Source of the DNA: Acinetobacter sp. ANC 4648
GTDB taxonomy: Bacteria > Pseudomonadota > Gammaproteobacteria > Pseudomonadales > Moraxellaceae
Assembly (NCBI RefSeq): GCF_002135345.1
Contig: NZ_NEGI01000007.1
Coordinates: 1 to 64,000 of the forward strand
DNA length: 64,000 nt
Direction: 5' to 3'
Shown here in pieces: positions 57,809 through 64,000 of the stretch. The position numbers and the translations under genes were made by a program. The notes under the pieces were generated by a model. The model saw only the letters and a program-made list of their open reading frames with translations, was not told the origin of the DNA and did not search any database. The stretch's first letter is position 1. Each line of letters opens with the position of its first letter.

Positions 57809-58276
57809 TTAATCTGCAAAATTAATTCTGATGGTTTCAAAACGCACACGCCCCTCTCGAACAGCCTGAGCAATTGCTTGTTGTCCTTTGCTCAAGCGTG
57901 CCCCACCACTTTTAATATCAATTAACACCACTTCAATATCTTCAGCTCGGCCTTCGCCATCCCGAAAGTCGCTATAACCATCAAAAACTACATAATCAAC
58001 GGGATCACCCAAGAATTTAGCATCACTGGGCAAATATTGAAATTCAGGCATGATCGGAGCCATTTGCTCGGCCATCTTACCTTTCAATACTGCACGACTG
58101 GTATTTACACTACGTTTTTGTGCACTAACCAAAGCCTGCTGATGTTCCAACTCAAGCTCAGCAATATATTGCTCATATTCTGCTTTAATTTTTCCATTTC
58201 TAGTGCTCGACAGAACCATGGTGGTTAACACAATTCCGATACAGGCGCCAATTAACATCGCCATCCAAATGGACAT
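57809..58276 (-). CDS. Membrane-anchored Holliday-junction-resolvase-like nuclease
   Basis: The 155-residue protein has an N-terminal membrane helix (residues 3-23), a coiled-coil stretch (about 28-60) and a C-terminal PD-(D/E)xK-type domain. The active site is D93 in GDPVDYVVFDG with IDIKSGG (about 120-126), followed by KGQQAIAQAV. The domain corresponds to the endonuclease family related to archaeal Holliday junction resolvases. The membrane anchor is typical of bacterial members and their role is unknown. AGGA lies before the ATG. It is divergent from a ParA-family gene. Confidence 0.82.
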   Translation of the reverse strand: MSIWMAMLIGACIGIVLTTMVLSSTRNGKIKAEYEQYIAELELEHQQALVSAQKRSVNTSRAVLKGKMAEQMAPIMPEFQYLPSDAKFLGDPVDYVVFDGYSDFRDGEGRAEDIEVVLIDIKSGGARLSKGQQAIAQAVREGRVRFETIRINFAD

Positions 58277-58405
58277 CTTTTCATCCTAAAGCTCAAACTC
58301 AGCACAATGTAAACAACAACTAAACTTTTGTCATGTATCATCTTCTTGCTGAAAAATAATGCTAAGCTAAGATCAAACTTTTATTGCCCATTTTAATTGT
58401 AAATC

Positions 58406-59050
58406 ATGAAAACAATACTCATTGCAAATCTAAAAGGCGGCTGCGGTAAAACAATTACTGCGATTACATTGGCTTCGGCTTTGGCTCAAAAAGGTTATAA
58501 AGTCGCACTTGCAGATGCAGACAATCAAAAATCAACATTGCAATGGCTTAAGCAACGTCTTGAAGATGCAGCGACAATTCAAAGCCTAGATTGGCGACAC
58601 GAAAAATCGATTGGTGAAGCACCCAAAAATTTAGAATATTTAATTATTGATGCCCCTGGTGCACTAACGGGTGAACATGCTGAGCAATTGATTAGTGAAT
58701 GTCATGCCATTGTGACCCCCCTACAGCCTTCCTTTTTTGACATTGACAGTACCAAACGTTTTTTAAAACATATTCAAGAGATTAAACGCATTCGCAAAGG
58801 CAAGGTCGCAGTGCATTTGGTTGCGAATCGAGTTAAATCAAATAGTTCAAGTTCTAAAGATATTCAACATTTTTTCGATAAAATTGAACAAAAGCCTGTC
58901 GCTTGGATTTCAGAACGTAGTGCTTATGGACAATTGGCTATGCATGGTTTGAGTATTTTTGATAAACCGCAAAAAAGCTATTTGGCCATTCAAGAGCAAT
59001 GGCAGCCGTTGCTTGATGCACTAATCGATGACCCCAGTGATTGGTTCTAA
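58406..59050 (+). CDS. ParA-family ATPase (orphan, Walker-type)
   Basis: The 214-residue protein has the deviant Walker A KGGCGKT at residues 10-16, with signature lysine K10. Switch II/Walker B follows in LIIDAPGAL (about 79-87), and DADNQKSTLQW is the switch I region. Such ATPases position plasmids, chromosomes or protein clusters. No ParB partner gene or parS-like cluster is adjacent, so this is an orphan whose cargo is unknown. There is no clear ribosome site. It is divergent from the membrane-anchored nuclease across about 130 bases. Confidence 0.87.
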   Translation: MKTILIANLKGGCGKTITAITLASALAQKGYKVALADADNQKSTLQWLKQRLEDAATIQSLDWRHEKSIGEAPKNLEYLIIDAPGALTGEHAEQLISECHAIVTPLQPSFFDIDSTKRFLKHIQEIKRIRKGKVAVHLVANRVKSNSSSSKDIQHFFDKIEQKPVAWISERSAYGQLAMHGLSIFDKPQKSYLAIQEQWQPLLDALIDDPSDWF

Positions 59051-59180
59051 ATTTTAGAAAATAGTTGCAAATCGCACTTTTGATAATTTTTGATATATGA
59101 TGAAAAGCATATACCGAATGATGTCAGCCAAATAATGCTTACATTTTTCCATGAAAATTTAAATGAGATTAGAGTGATTA

Positions 59181-60296
59181 ATGCAAGAATTTAATCCGAC
59201 CTTACAGCGTGCTTTATTATTTGGGCTGTTTTTTATTTTAATTTATTTGGGTTTTGACATACTCAAATATTTTATCGTGCCTGTACTTTGGGCATGTATC
59301 ATCGCATATATGACTTGGCCAATGTACAAACGCATCCAGAGAATGTGTGGTGAAAATCGGCCAACCTCAAGCGCATCAATCATGATCACTTTAGTCATTT
59401 TGGTGGTTGGTTTGCCACTGACCTTTGCTATTTTTATTTTACAACACGAAGGTCGTAATCTGTATCTCGATTTACAACGCCAATTTTCTTCTGGAGACAT
59501 AACCGTTCCCGATTTAATCCGAGACTTACCTATTATTGGTAAAGAAATTACTCGGACAGTACGTGAACTTAATGCTGACCCCACCAGTTTTTCACACACC
59601 ATTGGGGTTTGGATTCAGGGGCATATGAACTATGGTAAATTTGTTCTAAATGAAATTACCAAGAATATCGTCAAACTCTGTTTTGCCATCATGTCACTGT
59701 TTTTCTTCTATCGAGATGGGCAAACGATTGTCCATCAAGTCAGTAAAGCACTCGAAAAAATTATTGGCCCACGTATCCATCATTATATTGATACGATTTC
59801 AGAAACTACACGTGCTGTGGTTTATGGCGTAGGTTTAACTGCTGTTGCACAAGCAATTTTAGCCGGCCTCAGTTATTTCGTTGCAGATGTACCAAACCCA
59901 ATGGTCTTAACCATTGTTACCTTCTTACTTGCACTGATCCCCTTTGGAACACCAATCGCCTATACCAGCGTGGCATTATGGTTATTATCAAAAGGACACA
60001 TGGTTGAAGCAATTGGCATCATGGCGTGGGGTGTATGTATTGTTAGTACTTCAGATAACGTAATTCGCCCTCTGGTCATTTCAGGTGCAACTAAAATTCC
60101 ATTCCTCTTAATTATGTTTGGTGTTTTAGGTGGCTTGGCTAGTTTTGGATTGGTCGGTTTATTTATTGGTCCAGTTATCTTAGCCATCCTGCTCGCCATT
60201 TGGCGTGAATGGTTACACGAAACCATTGACCCTGAACCTGTGCCGAAAGCAACATTGGCTTATGACATTGATGATGAAAACACTCCCAAACTCTAA
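59181..60296 (+). CDS. AI-2E family transporter
   Basis: The 371-residue inner-membrane protein has about eight helices and the family segments VPVLWACIIAYMTWPMYKR near the N-terminus, SLFFFYRDG in the middle and LIPFGTPIAYTSVALWLLSKG with the DNVIRPLVISGATKIPFLLIMFGVLGGL stretch near the end. The family (formerly UPF0118) includes AI-2 exporters and Na+/H+ antiporters, so the substrate is open. It follows the ParA gene after 130 bases. Confidence 0.88.
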   Translation: MQEFNPTLQRALLFGLFFILIYLGFDILKYFIVPVLWACIIAYMTWPMYKRIQRMCGENRPTSSASIMITLVILVVGLPLTFAIFILQHEGRNLYLDLQRQFSSGDITVPDLIRDLPIIGKEITRTVRELNADPTSFSHTIGVWIQGHMNYGKFVLNEITKNIVKLCFAIMSLFFFYRDGQTIVHQVSKALEKIIGPRIHHYIDTISETTRAVVYGVGLTAVAQAILAGLSYFVADVPNPMVLTIVTFLLALIPFGTPIAYTSVALWLLSKGHMVEAIGIMAWGVCIVSTSDNVIRPLVISGATKIPFLLIMFGVLGGLASFGLVGLFIGPVILAILLAIWREWLHETIDPEPVPKATLAYDIDDENTPKL

Positions 60297-60409
60297 GTTG
60301 GCTCAAATTTGTTAATAAACTGATACAATACAGTGACTCATTCGCATTGCCTCGCATCCTCTGCTCTGTTTGAATAGCAGTACAACAAACACAATAAGGA
60401 TGCGTCACC

Positions 60410-60970
60410 ATGCTTTCCTCTTTTTTTAAAATGTCTGCTTTAACAACGTTCATTGCTTTATTCACTGTAGGGTGCAGCACGACTACTGCATCTCATAGCA
60501 ATAAGAATAAAGCACCGCAAAAAATTGTCGATATACATGCTGTGACAGCTCAAGGCATTCAACAAAAAATTGGAACAGTAACTTTTCAAGATAGCTCTCA
60601 AGGTTTAATGATTACCTCACATCTCTCAGCATTGCCATCTGGTTATCATGGTTTTCATATTCATGAAAATGGTTCCTGTGCACCTGCTGAAAAAGATGGA
60701 AAAATGGGAGCTGCGTTAGCTGCGGGGGGGCATTTCAATCCCACACATGCCATTCATGGCACGCCCAATGACGGACATTTTGGAGATCTACCTGTATTGA
60801 ATGTCGATTCCGATGGCCATGCCAATACAACCGTCATCGCACCGCGTTTAAAGCTCGAAAATATTCAAGGCTTAAGCATTATGATCCATGCTGGAGGCGA
60901 TAATTATTCCGATCACCCTAAACCCTTAGGTGGTGGTGGAGCACGCATCGCTTGTGGTGTTATTCAATAA
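60410..60970 (+). CDS. sodC: Cu/Zn superoxide dismutase, lipoprotein
   Basis: The 186-residue enzyme removes superoxide in the cell envelope. The copper ligands are visible at H83 and H85 ([10 protein letters not shown]) and H160 ([10 protein letters not shown]). The zinc-region histidines lie around H108-H123 ([18 protein letters not shown]). Cysteines C90 and C182 can form the structural disulfide. The signal peptide ends in a lipobox FTVGC (Cys 22), so the protein is probably membrane-anchored. AAGGA lies 9 bases before the ATG. Confidence 0.93.
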   Translation: MLSSFFKMSALTTFIALFTVGCSTTTASHSNKNKAPQKIVDIHAVTAQGIQQKIGTVTFQDSSQGLMITSHLSALPSGYHGFHIHENGSCAPAEKDGKMGAALAAGGHFNPTHAIHGTPNDGHFGDLPVLNVDSDGHANTTVIAPRLKLENIQGLSIMIHAGGDNYSDHPKPLGGGGARIACGVIQ

Positions 60971-61054
60971 TGATCACCACCATTTATAGATACTCCCACC
61001 ATTGAATACTCAAGGACTGAGCCGGAAAAATAGAGCTGGCTCAAGCCCTTACTC

Positions 61055-63232
61055 TTGCGAATACCTTTTGTGAATAGTCTGCAACAGCTTTTCCAAAGCT
61101 TTAAATCCAATTCTATTTGGATGTATTGCCTACAAATTTTTATTGTGCTGAGTGGTACCACGCTCGGCCTTTATTTTCTAGGTAAAGAGTATTTAATTGT
61201 TCCAGTAACTTTAGGTGCCATTGCAACGGCCCTGACGGACTTTGATGATCGCCTCAGTATTCGACTAAGAAATTTAGGCTATGTCTGTATCTTATTTTTT
61301 ACAGTCAGCAGTATTTTAGACCTACTTTATCCTTATAAATTTTTCTTCATTGTCTATTTATCGCTTTCTAGTGCAGCCCTCATCTTAATGGGTGCATTAG
61401 GGCAGCGCTATGCTAGCATTTCCTTTGGTACGATTTTACTCTCCATTTACACTATGTTCGGATTGGGAGAATACAGTGAATGGTACCAACAGCCGAGCTA
61501 TTTTATCATCGGTACGCTTTGGTATGGTCTTAGCGCTGTAATTTTTTATTTACTCAAACCGACTCAAGCCTTACAAGATAATTTAGCGCAAAATTTCAAT
61601 GCGCTTTCACAACTTCTCAACATTAAATCTAAGCTCTTTGATCCCGATAATACCAAGAATATCGAACAATGCTTATATGAGTTGTCTCTGCAAAATAGCC
61701 ATGTCGTACATAGTTTGAATATCACAAAAGCATCACTACTTACCCGTTTGAAGGCCTCACGTGCCAATAAAAACACTATTTACTGGCTCAATTTATACTT
61801 CTTAGCACAAGATATTCATGAACAAGCCACCTCCAATTATCTGCATTATGAGAACATTCATAAATATTTTAGCCGTACAGATTTAATCTTTCGCATTCAA
61901 AAAAATGTACGATTACATGCTCAAAGCTGCCAAGCCCTTGCACATGCAATTCTGCATCAACAGCCCTTTCAAGCCAATCCAGATACCGAAATAGCACTGC
62001 ACCATTTAGACCTCTCCATTCATCAATGGATACAAGAAAACCCCCATAATTTAGAAGTCAAAAACTTATTATTAATTTTACGTAATCTCAATAATATTCG
62101 AGATCAATTTCTAAACTTGAGTATTGAACAATACAATTACCAACAGCACTATCATGGTAATAGCCATCAACAGCAACAAAATATTAATCTCTTAGATGAT
62201 GATATTCATGGGGTTCAAGATTTATGGCTCAAACTTAAACAACACCTTACCCCACAATCGGCACTGTTTAGACATGCGGTACGTATCGCTTTTGTCTTTG
62301 CTGTCGGTTATGCCCTTTCTCTGTTGCCCTTTGCTAAAAATGGATACTGGATATTACTGACTAGTCTATTTGTCTGTCAGATGAGTTATTTTGCAACTAA
62401 AAGCCGTTTGAAACTGCGTACTTTAGGCACGCTTTTAGGGGTCATCTTCGGTATTCCTGTACTGTATTTCGTACCCAGTATTGAAGGGCAATTGATTCTG
62501 ACCATTATTTTTGGCGTGTCTTTTTTCTATTTACGTTCCAAAAAATATGCCATGGCGACGCTGATGGCCACTTTAATGGTGTTGTTGATTTTTAATCTCA
62601 AGGGTTCAGGCTATACCGTTATTTTACCTAGAATCATTGATACCATTTTAGGCTGTCTAATTGCATGGTTTGCGGTGAGTTTTATTTGGCCAGATTGGAA
62701 TTTCCGCAATATTTCTAAAACTATTCAGAAAAGTACGCAAGCGACCTTGGACTATTTTGATGCCATTGTTGAGCAATACCAACACGGTAAAAATAATAGT
62801 ATGGCTTACCGAACTGCACGGCGGAATGCCCATAATGCGCAAATTGAATTATCCAGTATGATTTCAAGCTTAAGTACCGAGCCGAATCCCAATCAGGATT
62901 TAATTCACAATGCCTTTCGCTATTTGGTGTATAGCCATAGCCAACTAAGTTATGTCTCTGCATTGGGAAGTCACCGTCAGCAAGTACAAGACCAGCAAGT
63001 TTTAGCATTAATGCTTTGGTGTAAGCAGATGCTTAATGATGTCATCGTGCAACAACACGCGTTAGATAACCAAAAAATCCAACAAAAGCTCGAGGAAATT
63101 AAACAATTAAGCACACAAGATCAGCTTTCTGACGATTTATTGTTAGCGCTAAAACAAATCAGTTTATTGCTAGAAACGCTACCTGAATTGCTGAAACTGA
63201 AAACAGCTTTATTCGCCTTGGAGATTAAATAA
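61055..63232 (+). CDS. FUSC/YccS-family inner-membrane protein
   Basis: The 725-residue protein has two blocks of membrane helices, about residues 18-165 and 400-545. The blocks are separated by a long hydrophilic helical region and followed by another one. The second block starts with the conserved FRHAVRIAFVFAVGYAL and includes KNGYWILLTSLFVCQMSYFATKSRLKLRTLGTLLGV, the FUSC signature. YccS-like proteins resemble aromatic-acid or fusaric-acid efflux components; the substrate is unknown. The start is uncertain: a TTG at 61055 or a GTG at 61070, neither with a ribosome site. Confidence 0.86.
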   Translation: MRIPFVNSLQQLFQSFKSNSIWMYCLQIFIVLSGTTLGLYFLGKEYLIVPVTLGAIATALTDFDDRLSIRLRNLGYVCILFFTVSSILDLLYPYKFFFIVYLSLSSAALILMGALGQRYASISFGTILLSIYTMFGLGEYSEWYQQPSYFIIGTLWYGLSAVIFYLLKPTQALQDNLAQNFNALSQLLNIKSKLFDPDNTKNIEQCLYELSLQNSHVVHSLNITKASLLTRLKASRANKNTIYWLNLYFLAQDIHEQATSNYLHYENIHKYFSRTDLIFRIQKNVRLHAQSCQALAHAILHQQPFQANPDTEIALHHLDLSIHQWIQENPHNLEVKNLLLILRNLNNIRDQFLNLSIEQYNYQQHYHGNSHQQQQNINLLDDDIHGVQDLWLKLKQHLTPQSALFRHAVRIAFVFAVGYALSLLPFAKNGYWILLTSLFVCQMSYFATKSRLKLRTLGTLLGVIFGIPVLYFVPSIEGQLILTIIFGVSFFYLRSKKYAMATLMATLMVLLIFNLKGSGYTVILPRIIDTILGCLIAWFAVSFIWPDWNFRNISKTIQKSTQATLDYFDAIVEQYQHGKNNSMAYRTARRNAHNAQIELSSMISSLSTEPNPNQDLIHNAFRYLVYSHSQLSYVSALGSHRQQVQDQQVLALMLWCKQMLNDVIVQQHALDNQKIQQKLEEIKQLSTQDQLSDDLLLALKQISLLLETLPELLKLKTALFALEIK

Positions 63233-63362
63233 TAGCTTAGAGGTTTCCTTTGAGTAGGGTTAAATCACTGCAGCAAAATTAATAAATTTATTTTAATTTT
63301 CATTCAACTTTACTACGGACTCCGCTACACTCGAGCTTCATTCTCATGCTTAAATAGTGACC

Positions 63363-63650
63363 ATGAATATCAAATCGTTACGTGTTGTTGGCTTTTTAGA
63401 AGGCATTTCTTTTTTATTACTCCTGTTGATTGCCATGCCGATGAAATACATTTGGGATAATCCCATCATGGTGAAATATGTGGGTATGGGGCATGGCATC
63501 CTCTTCATTGCCTTTTTAGCTGTTTTATTTGTGGTGTGTGAAAAGCAAAAATGGTCGATTAAGATGTTTATTTTCGGTTTTATTGCTTCAATTTTACCAT
63601 TTGGGCCTTTTGTTTTTGATCATAAACTCAAGAAATTAGAGCAAAACTAA
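63363..63650 (+). CDS. DUF3817 family small membrane protein
   Basis: The 95-residue protein has three hydrophobic helices and the DUF3817 pattern LRVVGFLEGISFLLLLLIAMPMKYIW, followed by GMGHGILFIAFLAVLF and FGPFVFDHKLK. The family is uncharacterised (YdzA-like). The ATG at 63363 is preferred over a GTG two codons earlier. There is no strong ribosome site. It is convergent with the MdfA-like gene with a terminator between. Confidence 0.85.
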   Translation: MNIKSLRVVGFLEGISFLLLLLIAMPMKYIWDNPIMVKYVGMGHGILFIAFLAVLFVVCEKQKWSIKMFIFGFIASILPFGPFVFDHKLKKLEQN

Positions 63651-63670
63651 ATCTACTCTCATGAAAAATA

Positions 63671-63700
63671 AAAAAGGAGCATTAATCAATGCTCCTTTTT
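63671..63700. terminator. Bidirectional terminator between DUF3817 and MdfA-like genes
   Basis: Perfect 13-base arms AAAAAGGAGCATT around a 4-base loop are flanked by A and T runs. Confidence 0.9.
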
Positions 63701-63737
63701 CAATAACAACCTACTCTTCATGGTCTAAAATAAAAGA

Positions 63738-64000
63738 TTAGAACTCACCTCGTTGTTTACGTTCTAGCAAAATAGTATTCAACATACTCCGCGGATAACT
63801 AAACCATAATGCGACCAATGCAAAACAAATTAAACCATATGCCCAAAAATGGTAATGCTCATATAGAACACGAACCAATTCAATTACGAAAAAGAAGCTA
63901 AACATCATTAACACTGAAACTGCTGCCGCAACTGTACCTTTGGAAACCTCGGATGACATTAATGCGAAACGATAAAGCACAGAAAAGCTGATACCCTCAC
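63738..64000 (-). CDS. MdfA/CraA-like MFS multidrug efflux pump, 3' part (cut by window edge)
   Basis: The frame stays open to the window edge, so only about the last 87 residues are seen. The sequence LYRFALMSSEVSKGTVAAAVSVLMMFSF is the conserved block of MdfA-type drug/H+ antiporters (compare LYRFVLFSS/DVSKGTVSA in MdfA), followed by the last two membrane helices and a short basic tail. In Acinetobacter the MdfA homologue is CraA, associated with chloramphenicol efflux. The substrate range of this copy cannot be judged from the fragment. GTG (63980) and ATG (63959) codons inside it are not taken as starts. Confidence 0.78.
   Translation of the reverse strand, partial: EGISFSVLYRFALMSSEVSKGTVAAAVSVLMMFSFFFVIELVRVLYEHYHFWAYGLICFALVALWFSYPRSMLNTILLERKQRGEF

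Overview
This is an AT-rich chromosomal window from a gammaproteobacterium. Gene content and order point to Acinetobacter or a close Moraxellaceae relative: asd-fimV-truA synteny, leuC-leuD-leuB with LysR and AraC-type regulators nearby, the proteins around glyQS, and an MdfA/CraA-type efflux pump at the right edge. The species cannot be named from the window alone. It is mostly core chromosome. I see no prophage, insertion sequence, integrase, restriction-modification locus or CRISPR array.

Layout. 1-150: promoter and leader of what is probably an rRNA operon running left out of the window. 200-3050 (-): a DUF6670-like protein, pssA and rlmJ. 3160-5900: a 2OG-Fe(II) oxygenase, an uncharacterised helical protein, a GGA-rich non-coding locus and a membrane-anchored EEP-family hydrolase. 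6080-11930 (+): asd, a FimV/HubP polar landmark protein encoded as two genes, asparaginase and truA. 12000-20300: AraC regulator, infA, the leucine genes leuC-leuD-lipoprotein-leuB, a DUF2061 membrane protein behind a strong Fur box, and a LysR regulator. 20300-28600: small DUF proteins, a HAD phosphatase, rppH-ptsP, a YbaY-like lipoprotein, and an AidB-like acyl-CoA dehydrogenase divergent from a TetR regulator. 28700-34600: catalase, a decayed DCC/DoxX gene pair, an MBL-fold hydrolase coupled to a CDF transporter, and a GNAT protein. 34900-43900: DUF1345, a Gph-like HAD, rluC, rne with a long structured leader, and an acyl-CoA synthetase. 43980-50500: two identical tRNA-Lys genes, a lipoprotein, PspC, an HPP-CBS protein and glyQS. 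50600-64000: small lipoproteins and exported proteins, a 2-hydroxyacid dehydrogenase, an alpha/beta hydrolase, methyltransferases, a chagasin-like inhibitor, a membrane-anchored nuclease divergent from ParA, an AI-2E transporter, sodC, a YccS-like protein, DUF3817 and the 3' end of an MdfA-like pump.

The most interesting item is intergenic. On the minus strand at about 4500-4671 there is a gene-sized RNA candidate with seven GGA motifs, three of them in hairpin loops. Upstream of it, centred about 61 bp from a plausible transcription start, is an 18-bp dyad one base away from the GacA upstream activating sequence of the Pseudomonas rsmX/Y/Z genes. This is the architecture of a GacA-controlled, CsrA/RsmA-sequestering sRNA. 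Second is the FimV split: the break falls exactly between the periplasmic part and the membrane plus cytoplasmic part, and the second cistron has its own ribosome binding site. Other points are a small protein whose last codons form the ptsP terminator, a DCC/DoxX pair killed by apparent Trp-to-amber changes, and a dyad in front of the catalase gene.
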